Positions 52,812 to 61,742 of a stretch of 64,000 nt of DNA are shown here, in pieces. The notes beneath the pieces were generated by a model. It ran no database searches. It saw only the letters and a list, made by a program, of their open reading frames with translations, and had not been told where the DNA came from. Made by a program: the position numbers and the translations under genes. The DNA is taken from positions 2,852,001-2,916,000 of the forward strand of contig NZ_LT629693.1 in NCBI RefSeq assembly GCF_900099825.1, given 5' to 3'. The stretch is from Bradyrhizobium ottawaense (GTDB lineage: Bacteria; Pseudomonadota; Alphaproteobacteria; Rhizobiales; Xanthobacteraceae). Numbering within the stretch: position 1 is the stretch's first letter; each line of letters opens with the position of its first letter.

Positions 52812-52955
52812 CGCGAGCCAACGGGTCGGGCGAATGCCCGCCCGATGACAAGCTCCGCGAAGCAATCCATCTGACCTCATAAAGAAAGACTGGATTGCTT
52901 CGTCGCTTCGCTCCCTTGCACAAACGCATCGCGTTTGTTGCAGGCAATAACGGGC
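52812..52955. repeat. Intergenic repeat, family D
   Basis: Composite of CGTCATCGCGAGCCAACGGGT, GCGAAGCAATCCATCTGA and GGATTGCTTCGTCGCTTCGC. The GCGAAGCAATCC arm pairs with GGATTGCTTCGTC. This kind of sequence recurs between genes in Bradyrhizobium. It separates the FAH and GST genes. Confidence 0.6.
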
Positions 52956-52992
52956 CACTGCGTGATCGAGCATTTCCCAAGGAAAAAATGAC

Positions 52993-53607
52993 ATGAAACT
53001 CACCTTCTCTCCCGCCTCGCCGTTCGCCCGCAAGGTACGCATCGCCGCGATCGAGACCGGCCTGATCGACAAGATCGAGTTCGTTCCGGCAGCGGTCGCT
53101 CCGGGCCAGCCCAATGAGGAATATTCGAAGATCACGCCGCTGAAGAAGCTGCCGGTCCTGATCCTCGACAATGGCGACGTCATCCTCGATTCCTACGTCA
53201 TCGTCGAATATCTCGACGAACTGGCCGGCGGCAACAAGCTGATCCCGGCTTCCGGCCCCAATCGGTGGAAGGTCAAGAGCGATCATTCCCTGCTGCAGGG
53301 CATGCTCGATTCGATGCTGCTGTGCCGCTACGAGAAAATGGTGCGCCCGGAAGGGCTGCGCTGGAGCGACTGGCACAAGGACCACTGGAATCGAGCCTGG
53401 GCCGGCATGGCGCGGTTCGAGAACAGGACCGACGTGCTGTCGGGTCCGTTCAACGTCGCCCAGATCGGCCTCGTCTGCGTGCTCGGCTATGCCGACTTCC
53501 GCTTCGCCGATTGCGGCTGGCGCAAGGCCTATCCGAAACTCGACGCCTTCCATCAGAAAATGCTGGAACGGCCGTCGGTGAAAATCTCGGTGCCGCCGAC
53601 GGCGTAA
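52993..53607 (+). CDS. Glutathione S-transferase family protein
   Basis: A 204-residue GST. The thioredoxin-like domain has FSPASPFARKVRIAAIE (active-site Ser/Cys region), KKLPVLILDNGDVILDSYVIVEYLDEL (cis-Pro and the glutathione gamma-Glu site) and a helical C-terminal domain ending FHQKMLERPSVK. It may detoxify electrophiles or assist an isomerase or dehalogenase step in the surrounding catabolic cluster. It begins 23 bases before the next gene's start region on the same strand. Confidence 0.88.
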   Translation: MKLTFSPASPFARKVRIAAIETGLIDKIEFVPAAVAPGQPNEEYSKITPLKKLPVLILDNGDVILDSYVIVEYLDELAGGNKLIPASGPNRWKVKSDHSLLQGMLDSMLLCRYEKMVRPEGLRWSDWHKDHWNRAWAGMARFENRTDVLSGPFNVAQIGLVCVLGYADFRFADCGWRKAYPKLDAFHQKMLERPSVKISVPPTA

Positions 53608-53629
53608 CAACGACAACGGAGACGGCAGC

Positions 53630-54835
53630 ATGCGCGAGGATGGCAAGAAATTGCGACGCCTCGGCCTCGCTGCCGGCTTCGGTTTCGGTTTCGCGCTCGC
53701 GACCACCGGCGCGCTGGCCCAATTGAACGAAATGTCATTGGGCCAGCGAAACCTGGCCTGTGGGTCGCCGGCTGCACTCGACGATGGCTGGACCACCGCC
53801 TCCCCCGAAAGCGTCGGCCTCGACGGCGCGCGGCTCTGCGGCATCGCGGCGCGTCTGAAGGAAATGGAAGCCGACGTCCATTCCGTGGTCATCGTCCGCC
53901 ACGGCAAGCTGGTGTTCGAACAATATTTCCCCGGCTATGACGAACCCTGGGGCCAGGACGGCGGCCAGCACACATTCGACGCCACCATCAAGCACGACAT
54001 GCGGTCGGCATCGAAGAGCGTGGTCTCGCTGCTGGTCGGCATCGCCATCGACCGCGGACTGATCGCCAGCGTCGACGAACCGGTCGTAAAATTCTATCCG
54101 GAACACGCTGACGTCCAATCCGCAGGCTGGGACCAGATCACGCTCCGCCATCTCCTGACGATGTCGTCGGGCATGCAGTGGGACGAGAACCGCGGCTGGA
54201 CCGATCCGAAAAACGACGAACCGCATCTCGGCAGCGAAGCCGATCCAATCCGCTACGTGCTGTCGAAGCCGGTCGCCAAGCCGCCGGACGCGCTGTGGAC
54301 CTATAATGGCGGCAGCACCGATCTGCTCGGCAACATTCTCGAGCGTGTCTCCGGCAACCCACTGGAGGCCTTCGCGCGCGAGGTGCTGTTCCAGCCGCTC
54401 GGAATTAACGACGTGGAATGGATGAACTACCCAAAGAACGCCAAGGTTGCCTCCGCCGCCGGCTTGCGGATTCGGCCGCGCGATGCCGCCAAGATCGGCC
54501 AGCTCGTGCTCGACCAAGGGGCATGGCGCGGCAAACAGATCGTATCCGCCGACTGGATCGCGCAATCGGTCAGGCCGCGCTTTCAGGCCATCGGCTATTT
54601 CAGCGGATTATTTTTCTACGGCCAGCAATGGTGGCTGGGGCGGTCGATCTCCGAAGGCACGGAAGTGAAGTGGATCGCCGCAATGGGCTCGGGCGGCCAG
54701 CGCATCTTCATCGTGCCCGACCGCGACCTCGTCGTGATGACGACCTCGGGCCTTTATTTCCGGCCGCACCAGGGCGACGGCGCGCTGGACATGCTGACCA
54801 ACGTCATCCTTCCATCCGCTCGCGACAAAAACTAG
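53630..54835 (+). CDS. Serine hydrolase (class C beta-lactamase fold), exported
   Basis: A 401-residue penicillin-binding-like esterase. The N-terminal segment (LGLAAGFGFGFALATTGALAQ) looks like a signal peptide. The SxxK motif is Ser126-A-S-Lys129 (MRSASKSVVSLL), the Tyr motif is WTYNGGSTDLLG, and AMGSGGQRIFI near the end is the KTG-box equivalent (GSGG). Members are esterases, D-aminopeptidases or 6-aminohexanoate-type hydrolases more often than true beta-lactamases. It lies between the GST and MBL genes. Confidence 0.83.
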   Translation: MREDGKKLRRLGLAAGFGFGFALATTGALAQLNEMSLGQRNLACGSPAALDDGWTTASPESVGLDGARLCGIAARLKEMEADVHSVVIVRHGKLVFEQYFPGYDEPWGQDGGQHTFDATIKHDMRSASKSVVSLLVGIAIDRGLIASVDEPVVKFYPEHADVQSAGWDQITLRHLLTMSSGMQWDENRGWTDPKNDEPHLGSEADPIRYVLSKPVAKPPDALWTYNGGSTDLLGNILERVSGNPLEAFAREVLFQPLGINDVEWMNYPKNAKVASAAGLRIRPRDAAKIGQLVLDQGAWRGKQIVSADWIAQSVRPRFQAIGYFSGLFFYGQQWWLGRSISEGTEVKWIAAMGSGGQRIFIVPDRDLVVMTTSGLYFRPHQGDGALDMLTNVILPSARDKN

Positions 54836-54872
54836 CGCGCCGGTCTCGCCAAGAAAAGATCAAGGAAGAACC

Positions 54873-55742
54873 ATGAAACTCAACTTCACCGTCGGCGACC
54901 TTACCATCCACCGCATCATCGAGCAGGAAACCACGTTCCTGCCGGCGCTGGAGATGCTGCCGGGCCTGACGCCGGAAGTTCTGGCCGAGAACCGGTCATG
55001 GATGCAGAAGGCCGGCGCGCTCGACGACAAGGACGTACTGATCCTGTGCTTCCAGTCCTATGTGGTGAAGACGCCGCACCACACCATCCTGATCGACAGC
55101 TGCATCGGCAACGACAAGCCGCGGCCGCAGCGCCCGAAATGGAACATGAAGACCGACGACACCTATCTGCGCGCGCTGGCTGGCGCGGGCTTTACGCCAG
55201 GTGATATCGACTACGTGATGTGCACGCATCTGCATGTCGATCACGTCGGCTGGAACACCAGGCTCGAAAACGGCCGCTGGGTGCCGACCTTCCCGAAGGC
55301 GCGCTACGTGTTCGGCAAGACCGAATACGATTACTGGACCGAGCAGAATGCCAAGGCTCCCGTGCCGCCGTTCGCCGATAGCGTGCTGCCGGTGGTCGAA
55401 GCCAGACAGGCGGAGATTGTGCGCGACGATCACGCGATCGGCGATCACGCCCGCATCCTGCCGACCCCGGGCCATACGCCCGGCCATGTCGCCTTCACCT
55501 TCGGCCGCGGCAAGGACGACGCGGTGTTCTCGGGCGATCTGATGCATTCGCCGCTGCAGACGCGCTATCCGGAATTGTCGGCCAAGTTCGACGTCGACCA
55601 GCCGCAGGCCGCAGCGACGCGACGCGGCTTCATGGAGCGCTACTGCGACACTGATACGCTGTGCTGCACCGCGCATTTCCCCTCGCCGTCCGCGGGAAGG
55701 ATTCGCCGCGCCGGCAACGGATTTTCCTGCGAGGCGATATGA
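54873..55742 (+). CDS. MBL-fold hydrolase, paralogue 2 (lactonase-like)
   Basis: A 289-residue MBL-fold enzyme paralogous to the gene at 50838. The metal motif is His119-x-His121-x-Asp123-His124 (CTHLHVDHVGW); PTPGHTPGHVAF and FSGDLMHSP supply the other ligands, and CTAHFPSPSAGRI the last His. The N-terminus MKLNFTVGDLTIHRIIEQE is typical of this group. Its stop overlaps the enoyl-CoA hydratase start by four bases, so a link to acyl-CoA chemistry is likely. Confidence 0.85.
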   Translation: MKLNFTVGDLTIHRIIEQETTFLPALEMLPGLTPEVLAENRSWMQKAGALDDKDVLILCFQSYVVKTPHHTILIDSCIGNDKPRPQRPKWNMKTDDTYLRALAGAGFTPGDIDYVMCTHLHVDHVGWNTRLENGRWVPTFPKARYVFGKTEYDYWTEQNAKAPVPPFADSVLPVVEARQAEIVRDDHAIGDHARILPTPGHTPGHVAFTFGRGKDDAVFSGDLMHSPLQTRYPELSAKFDVDQPQAAATRRGFMERYCDTDTLCCTAHFPSPSAGRIRRAGNGFSCEAI

Positions 55743-56539
55743 GCTCATCCGAAGCGTTTGAAACCCTTTCGCTGGAAGCCGCCGGCGAGCACGTCACCAT
55801 CGTCCGGCTGAACCGTCCCGACGCGTCCAATGCGCTCAACACCCAGATGGGCAAGGATCTCGTGCGCTGCTTCGAGGACGTTGCTCTCGATCCCAAAGGG
55901 CTGCGCTGCATCGTGCTGACCGGATCGGGCGAAAAAGCCTTCTGCGCCGGCGGCGACCTCAAGGAACGCCGCGGCATGACCGACGAGGCATGGACGCGTC
56001 AGCATGTCATCTTCGAACGGATGGTGCGGGCGCTGATCGATTGCCCGGTGCCGATCATCGGCGCCATCAATGGTGCTGCCTATGGCGGCGGCTGCGAGAT
56101 CGCCGGTTGCTGCGACTTTCTCTACGCCGCCGAAAGCGCGCGCTTTGCGCTGACCGAGGTGACGCTCGGCATTATGCCGGGCGGCGGCGGCACCCAAACG
56201 CTGCCACGCGCCGTCGGCGAGCGCCGCGCCAAGGAGCTGATCCTGACCGGAAAACCCTTTACGGCAGCGCAAGCGCACACTTGGGGTCTCGTGAACGAAG
56301 TATTTCCACGGGCCGATCTGTTGCGGGAGGCGCTGGCGACGGCATCTCATATCGCCCGCAATGCGCCGATCTCAGTGCGGCAAGCCAAGCTGTCGATCCA
56401 TCGCGGCCTGCAGTCCTCGCTGCGCGACGGGCTGGCGCTGGAGATCGAGGCCTATAACCGGATGGTTCCGACCGAAGATCGCCGCGAGGGCGTGCTGGCC
56501 TTTAATGAGAAACGGCCACCGAATTTCAAGGGGCGGTGA
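55739..56539 (+). CDS. Enoyl-CoA hydratase/isomerase family protein
   Basis: A 266-residue crotonase-fold enzyme. The oxyanion-hole loops are GSGEKAFCAGGDLKER and GAAYGGGCEIAGCCD, and both hydratase-type Glu residues are present (CEIAG and LTEVTLGIMPGGGGTQ), consistent with syn-hydration of enoyl-CoA. The sequence is close to methylglutaconyl-CoA hydratase-like members. The start at 55739 overlaps the MBL stop by four bases; the frame further upstream lies inside the MBL gene. Confidence 0.9.
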   Translation: MSSSEAFETLSLEAAGEHVTIVRLNRPDASNALNTQMGKDLVRCFEDVALDPKGLRCIVLTGSGEKAFCAGGDLKERRGMTDEAWTRQHVIFERMVRALIDCPVPIIGAINGAAYGGGCEIAGCCDFLYAAESARFALTEVTLGIMPGGGGTQTLPRAVGERRAKELILTGKPFTAAQAHTWGLVNEVFPRADLLREALATASHIARNAPISVRQAKLSIHRGLQSSLRDGLALEIEAYNRMVPTEDRREGVLAFNEKRPPNFKGR

Positions 56540-56588
56540 GGCTTCACCTCTCCCGGCGGGAGAGGTGAAAAGTCCGCGGCAGTCGGGC

Positions 56589-57131
56589 TCAGTCGAACAG
56601 GCTCGGCGTGTAATTCACCGGGGCGCCTTCGATCTCCAGCATCTTGAGCTTGGTCACCACGCCGCCATTGGCGGAGAAACCGCCGGGCTTGTTGCCGGCG
56701 GCCAGCACACGATGGCAAGGCACCACGATCGGACAGGGGTTGCGCCCGAGCGCCTGGCCGACGTCACGCGACAGCTCGACGCCGCCAAGCTGTTTGGCGA
56801 TGTCGCCATAGGTCAGCGTCCTGCCCGGCGGAATTTTCCGCGCGATGTCGTAGACGCCGCGGTTGAAGGCGGGAACGCCGTCGAGATCGAGCACGACGTC
56901 GGCGAGGTCGTTCGGCCGGCCTTGCAGCAGTTCGACGATCCCGTCGATCGCGGCCTGTATACTGGCCGGCGGCGGCGTTTCAATCAGGTCGTCATGGCGC
57001 TGCTGCAGCCGGGTGCGGGTCATTTTCTCGTTGCCCATCGGCAATTGCACCGAGGTGATGCCGCGCTCGCCCCAGACAATGCCGCAGCGGCCGATCGCGG
57101 TGTCGAATATCGCAAAATGGTGCCCGGTCAT
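56589..57131 (-). CDS. ogt: Methylated-DNA--protein-cysteine S-methyltransferase
   Basis: A 180-residue O6-alkylguanine-DNA alkyltransferase. The C-terminal domain has the acceptor motif PIVVPCHRV with Cys139, preceded by the helix-turn-helix with GRTLTYGDIAKQLGG and followed by GGFSANGG. It repairs O6-methylguanine by a one-time alkyl transfer. No Ada-type regulatory N-terminal domain is present. The ATG at 57131 has GGAG seven bases upstream; an ATG ten codons earlier is less likely. It converges with the hydratase gene. Confidence 0.92.
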   Translation of the reverse strand: MTGHHFAIFDTAIGRCGIVWGERGITSVQLPMGNEKMTRTRLQQRHDDLIETPPPASIQAAIDGIVELLQGRPNDLADVVLDLDGVPAFNRGVYDIARKIPPGRTLTYGDIAKQLGGVELSRDVGQALGRNPCPIVVPCHRVLAAGNKPGGFSANGGVVTKLKMLEIEGAPVNYTPSLFD

Positions 57132-57315
57132 GGCTGGCTCCAGTTCTCCGTTCAATGCCACCAGCTTCGTGTCGGGTCCAAATCTAGGCTTGGAGATTAT
57201 TGCTATCCACCCGAAAGCTGAGGGAACTTGACGGCATAAACAACTTCCGATGATCTGGGGTTCTCACGTCGGCCATTCAATGGCCTCCAGCCACTCCCAT
57301 CTTCACGAGCCTCCC

Positions 57316-58134
57316 ATGCAAACGCTTCGCGTCAACGGTTATGACATGGCCTATCTCGAGGTCGGCGAAGCCGGCAACGGGCCGCCACTGGTGTGCGTGC
57401 ACGGCTCGCTGTGCGATTTCCGGATCTGGTCGTCGGTGCTGGGTCCGCTGACGCGAAAACACCGCGTGATTGCGGTATCGCTGCGGCACTTCTTTCCCGA
57501 CCATTGGGACGGTGTCGGCGATACCTATTCGATCGCCCAGCATGTCGACGACGTCATCGCCTTTATCGAGAAGCTCGATGGCAAACCGGTCGACCTGATG
57601 GGCCATTCCCGCGGCGGGCACATCTGCTTCCGCGTCGCCCAGCGCCGGCCGGACCTGCTGCGCAAGCTGATCCTGGCCGAACCCGGCGGCGAGCTCGACG
57701 CCACGCTCGATCTGGCGTTCAAGCCCGGCCCCTCGCCGCTGGCTGCGCGCATCGCGGCTTCCGCCGAGGTGGTCGCCCAAGGCGACATCGATGGCGGCTT
57801 GCAGATTTTCATGGATGCGCTGGAAGGCCCCGGCACCTGGAAGCGCCTGCCGGCGACGCCCAAACAGCTCTTGCGCGACAACGCCACCACGCTGATCGGG
57901 CAGATGAAGGACCAGCGCCCGCCCTTCTCCAAGGCCGATGCCGAGGCGATCGAGACGCCGACCTTGTTCATCGGCGGCGCCAATACCAAGGGAACGCTGC
58001 CGCAGGTGCTGCACACGCTGGCCGCGAATGTGAAGGGATCGCGCACCGAGATGATCCCGGGCGCCACGCATCCGATGTTCGAACAGGCGCCGCAAAAATA
58101 TTGCGAGCTCGTGCTGGCATTTCTGGCGGCGTAA
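57316..58134 (+). CDS. Alpha/beta hydrolase
   Basis: A 272-residue alpha/beta hydrolase. PPLVCVHGSLCDFRIWS holds the oxyanion HG motif, the nucleophile elbow is DLMGHSRGG, the acid is probably in LFIGGANTKG, and the catalytic His is in GATHPMFEQAP. The substrate is unknown; it resembles 2-hydroxymuconate-semialdehyde-type and haloperoxidase-like hydrolases. The start is uncertain: ATG 57316 matches the family length but has a weak ribosome site, and ATGs at 57283 or 57250 are possible. It converges with the cyclase gene. Confidence 0.85.
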   Translation: MQTLRVNGYDMAYLEVGEAGNGPPLVCVHGSLCDFRIWSSVLGPLTRKHRVIAVSLRHFFPDHWDGVGDTYSIAQHVDDVIAFIEKLDGKPVDLMGHSRGGHICFRVAQRRPDLLRKLILAEPGGELDATLDLAFKPGPSPLAARIAASAEVVAQGDIDGGLQIFMDALEGPGTWKRLPATPKQLLRDNATTLIGQMKDQRPPFSKADAEAIETPTLFIGGANTKGTLPQVLHTLAANVKGSRTEMIPGATHPMFEQAPQKYCELVLAFLAA

Positions 58135-58140
58135 GCGCTG

Positions 58141-59874
58141 TTATTTTTGATCGAGGCGCCACGCGCCGTCCCAATCCGCTGGCGGCGGATTGGCTTGAAA
58201 CTGCGCGACACGCCGGGCCATCGCCGTCGACGGCCCGTCGCCTGGAAAAGCTTCGAGCGCGGCATCGAACGCCTGGCGCGCGTCGTCCCAATGGCGGGCG
58301 CGATAAGCGGCCAGCCCCTCGGCATAGCGCTCCTGTAACCGCGACTGGTTGTCGTCGAGTTCGTCCTTGCGTCCCATGATCTCGAACACCGCCTCGGGAT
58401 GGCTCTGGCCGACAACGATCAGCCGGTCGATCTCGCGAAACGCGACCGCGTCGCCGGCGGCCTTGATCGTCGGTTCCGAGGCCAGCGATGAGCTGCCGTA
58501 GATCTTGTTGGCGCCTTCCAGGCGCGACGCCAGGTTCACCGCGTCGCCCATCACGGTGTAGCTCATCATGAATTCCGAGCCGATGCTGCCGACCAGCACC
58601 TCGCCGGTGGCGATGCCGATACGGATCGTGCAATCGCTCGGGATGGTTCGCACGCCGAGCAATTCGGGCAGTTCGGTCCGCAACGCCACGCCGCGCTGGG
58701 CCATCTCGACGGCGGCGAGACAGGCCAGCCGCGCCTGCTCGTCGTTCTCGGTAAAGGGAGGGCCCCAATAGGCCATGATCGCGTCGCCGATATATTTGTC
58801 GATGATGCCGCGATGGCTGCGGATCGGCCCCGACATCGTCGACAGATAGTGGTTCATCACCTTGACGAGGCCCTTCGGCGTCATGCCCTCGCTGAGGCCG
58901 GTAAATCCCTTCATGTCGCAGAACAGCACCGTCATCACCCGCCGCTCGCCGTCGCTTGCCGTCAGCGACTTCGGGTCGATCAGTCCTTCGACGACGCGCG
59001 GGTCGACATACCTGCCGAAGGTTTCGCGCAGCCGCTCCTTGTGGCGCAACTGCTCGACCATGTTGTTGAACGCGGCGGTCAGTTGCCCGATTTCGTCACG
59101 CGTGGTGACGTCGATCGATCCGTCGAGCCGGCCGGCCTCGACCGCGCGGGTACCATCCAGCAGCCGCCGTACCGGCGTGGTGATGCCGGTGCTGATGAAG
59201 AGCGAGAACATCAGTCCGAGGATGGCCGCCAGTCCCGTCAGAATGGCCGATATCGTGATGGCCGTCTGCTGGTCGCGCATCGTCACGACGGAATCGCCGC
59301 GGACCTGTGCCAGCATGTCCGTGCGGATTTCCTCGACCTTCTGATTGAATTCGTCACGAAACGTGTCGGAGCGCGCCAGGATGGACCTGACTTCCGGAAA
59401 ATTGCCGGCTTCGAGCGGCGACAACAGCCGCTTGTATTCCTCGCTGAGATAGCGTCGCAGATCGCCGTTGACGTGCTCGATCCGGTCGTCGATCCGGCCG
59501 AGCCGGGCGTTGTCGGATTCGGTTGAGGTATCTTCGATGATCGCATTGATCAGGCTACGCGCCGCCTGCGCTTCCTGCTCGATTTCCAGCCCCTTGGCCT
59601 CGTAGATCTTTTGACGGTCCGCAAAACCGGCGTTGTCCGGTGGCGATTGCATCTTCGCGATCACCATCCGCTGCAGCGCCAGCGACTGCTCCAGCGAACG
59701 GACATTCATCCGCGCCAGATGGCCGTAGGCTTCGACATATTTGCTGCTGAACTCGTCGAGCTGATGGGCAATCTTCCGCGTCATCACCGTCGACAGCACC
59801 GACGTGATCGCCATCAGCAAGATCAAGCCGATGGCAATGCCGAGAATGCGTTTTCGGATGGTCGGTCGCAGCAC
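58141..59874 (-). CDS. Membrane-bound class III adenylate cyclase with HAMP domain
   Basis: A 577-residue membrane cyclase. A first membrane segment (about 9-31) and a second (about 205-232) enclose a helical periplasmic sensor; a HAMP domain (TTPVRRLLDGTRAVEAGRLDGSI) leads to the catalytic domain (about 310-480). Metal aspartates are in VLFCDMKGFTGLSEG and KYIGDAIMAYWG; the adenine-selecting Lys is in IIDKYIGD; VMGDAVNLASRLEG supplies the transition-state Asn and Arg. So it should be an active ATP cyclase. The last 70 residues look like a TPR-type helical tail. Confidence 0.9.
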   Translation of the reverse strand: MLRPTIRKRILGIAIGLILLMAITSVLSTVMTRKIAHQLDEFSSKYVEAYGHLARMNVRSLEQSLALQRMVIAKMQSPPDNAGFADRQKIYEAKGLEIEQEAQAARSLINAIIEDTSTESDNARLGRIDDRIEHVNGDLRRYLSEEYKRLLSPLEAGNFPEVRSILARSDTFRDEFNQKVEEIRTDMLAQVRGDSVVTMRDQQTAITISAILTGLAAILGLMFSLFISTGITTPVRRLLDGTRAVEAGRLDGSIDVTTRDEIGQLTAAFNNMVEQLRHKERLRETFGRYVDPRVVEGLIDPKSLTASDGERRVMTVLFCDMKGFTGLSEGMTPKGLVKVMNHYLSTMSGPIRSHRGIIDKYIGDAIMAYWGPPFTENDEQARLACLAAVEMAQRGVALRTELPELLGVRTIPSDCTIRIGIATGEVLVGSIGSEFMMSYTVMGDAVNLASRLEGANKIYGSSSLASEPTIKAAGDAVAFREIDRLIVVGQSHPEAVFEIMGRKDELDDNQSRLQERYAEGLAAYRARHWDDARQAFDAALEAFPGDGPSTAMARRVAQFQANPPPADWDGAWRLDQK

Positions 59875-60427
59875 GGATCAGAACTCTGACAGGAGAAGCA
59901 GGATGGGGCGGCTTGAGCGGATGAGGGCAACGGATACGAAAGCCCAGCCGGTTCGCCCGGGCGTTGTTTAGCGCGCAGCGGTAAATTTAGCACGAGCGGA
60001 ACGTGAAAATTGACGAGAATCTTCAACCGGATTGGATCCCGATCGGCCCTGCTCCCGAGACGGCAATCTGAGTCACGTCTCAGGCAGCGTCGTCAGCCGA
60101 CAATGGCCCGGGGCGATGCGGCTTGACTTCTGGTTCCGGTGGCATCGCGGACATGGCGGGACCCGCTGCTGGATCGAACCGGTCGCGAATGACCCTCAGG
60201 CGACCTTCGAGGGGCTGCTGCCCTCTTCAATAGACAAAATCGCGCGGATCATACTCCTCACCCGAGCGATATAATTGGTTCAAGGCCAAAAGATCGTTGC
60301 TCTGTTACAACACTGCCTGTTTTTTTTAGTAATTGCCGTTTCTGCATAGGGAGCGTCAAAATTTCCACCTTACAGTCGTGCGACTGTTGCGCCACACAAG
60401 GCATTTTCTCAACCTAGGGGGGATTAC
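59875..60427. other. Intergenic region upstream of the porin gene
   Basis: About 550 bases. Short open frames here show no ribosome site or family resemblance. The last 150 bases are AT-rich (a T8 run near 60323), contain an ACAGTCG/CGACTGT inverted repeat, and end in the CTAGGGGGGATTAC ribosome site. This is a likely strong promoter region for the outer-membrane protein. Confidence 0.5.
60372..60387. promoter_or_regulatory. Inverted repeat upstream of the porin gene
   Basis: ACAGTCG-TG-CGACTGT, seven-base arms, 41 bases before the porin ATG. It could be an operator or a leader hairpin. No regulator is assigned. Confidence 0.35.
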
Positions 60428-61201
60428 ATGAAACGTCTTCTCAAATATCTGGCGAGTGCCGCGATGCTGCTTATTGGTCCGTTGGCTGCGCATTCGGCTG
60501 ATCTCGCCGTCAAGGCTCCGCCGCCACCGCTACCGCCCGTGTTCAGTTGGACCGGATTCTACGTCGGCGCCAATATCGGCGGTGCCTGGGCCGACAACAA
60601 CTGGAGGGACAGCCTCTTCCTGACGAACTTCAACAACAACCGCAACAACGGCGTATTCATCGGCGGCGGGCAGATCGGCGGCAATTACCAGATCGGCAGC
60701 TTCGTCATCGGCGGCGAATGGGACTTCGACTGGGCCGGCAACAACAACGGCGGCACTGGAGTCATCATTCCGGGCGTTGGAAACATTGTGGTCACCAACA
60801 ACAATCGCTGGATCACGACGGTGGCCGCCCGCTTCGGCCTTGCCGTCGATCACTGGCTGTTCTACGGCAAGGCCGGCGGCGGCTGGGTCGGCAACAATAA
60901 CCTGACCGTCACCAACGTCACGACGGGCGTGTCGCTCACCTGTGGCAACTTCACCAACTGCGGCAACAACACCGGCGGCTGGCTGGTAGGCGCTGGCGTC
61001 GAATATGCGTTCACGAACAATTGGACGGTGAAGTTCGAGTACGATTATCTCGGGTTGGGCAACCGGACCCTCTTCATTCCGGCCGCGGCCCCGCTACTTG
61101 CCGGCGATACGTTCACCTCCAATAACCGGAATGTCCAGATGGTGAAAGTTGGGGTCAACTACCTGTTCAACTGGGGCGCACCGGTTGCCGCCAGATATTA
61201 A
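60428..61201 (+). CDS. Outer-membrane beta-barrel protein (Omp25/Omp31-like)
   Basis: A 257-residue outer-membrane protein. Signal peptide MKRLLKYLASAAMLLIGPLAAHS precedes ADLAVKAPPPPLPPVFSWTGFYVGANIG, the typical start of rhizobial and Brucella Omp25/31-type eight-stranded barrels. Later strands show GEWDFDW, GLAVDHWLFYGKAGGGW, GAGVEYAFTNNWTVKFEYDYLG and the C-terminal VGVNYLFNW. Asn runs in the loops are notable. A strong terminator follows, so it is a single-gene, probably highly expressed unit. Confidence 0.9.
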   Translation: MKRLLKYLASAAMLLIGPLAAHSADLAVKAPPPPLPPVFSWTGFYVGANIGGAWADNNWRDSLFLTNFNNNRNNGVFIGGGQIGGNYQIGSFVIGGEWDFDWAGNNNGGTGVIIPGVGNIVVTNNNRWITTVAARFGLAVDHWLFYGKAGGGWVGNNNLTVTNVTTGVSLTCGNFTNCGNNTGGWLVGAGVEYAFTNNWTVKFEYDYLGLGNRTLFIPAAAPLLAGDTFTSNNRNVQMVKVGVNYLFNWGAPVAARY

Positions 61202-61235
61202 TAACTGAATCCACTTTTGACTTTGGCGATCATAA

Positions 61236-61271
61236 GGGCTCCGGTTCTCGCACCGGAGCCCGTTCTATTTT
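61236..61271 (+). terminator. Rho-independent terminator of the porin gene
   Basis: GGGCTCCGGT / ACCGGAGCCC ten-base perfect stem with a six-base loop, followed by GTTCTATTTT, 35 bases after the stop codon. Confidence 0.85.
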
Positions 61272-61319
61272 ACGGCGCGGACTCTCACGCGCTCGCGCGC
61301 GGCGGGGTTCGCGACGCTC

Positions 61320-61571
61320 GCGTTCAACAACATCAGCGGCGTCGGACGCGACGGCGCTGGCGTGCTCATCCTGCGGTGGGACGAGACCTTCGACGTCGGA
61401 GCCGATACCGGCACTCCCGTGTACGACAAGACTAACCAGGTGCCGTTCAAGTTCACCGGCAAGCTCAACAAGCCGACGCTCTCGATTGAGCGGCCGAAGT
61501 TGGCGCCTGAGGATAACGGATGGGTACCGCGCAGCCTAAGACGCGAAGTAGCCGGGGCTCGTAGGGATTGA
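61320..61571 (+). pseudogene. Remnant of an arylsulfatase C-terminus
   Basis: An open frame without a credible start reads GVLILRWDETFDVGADTGTPV and then VPFKFTGKLNKPTLSIE. DETFDVG.DTGTPV...VPF.FTG.L.K is the C-terminal strand region of bacterial arylsulfatases. The preceding sulfatase catalytic domain (about 450 residues) is absent here, so this is a gene fragment. Recognition is from memory of the family, not from a search. Confidence 0.5.
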
Positions 61572-61742
61572 TGCAAGGGCCGTGCTCGGCCCTCCGATTG
61601 TTGAGAGACAAGTCCGTTGTTGGCACATCGCTTCCTTTCGCTGCGCTGCTGAATTTGGTCACTATCGAGGCATAGCGGACTCTGGCAAGCTGGTTACCCG
61701 GCAGATTTATGGGTTGATCAGAAAGCGCGCGGAGGAAACAAC

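Noticed and set aside
60032..60274. 80-codon open frame upstream of the porin
   Set aside because: No ribosome site, no recognisable motif, and composition fits a noncoding region.
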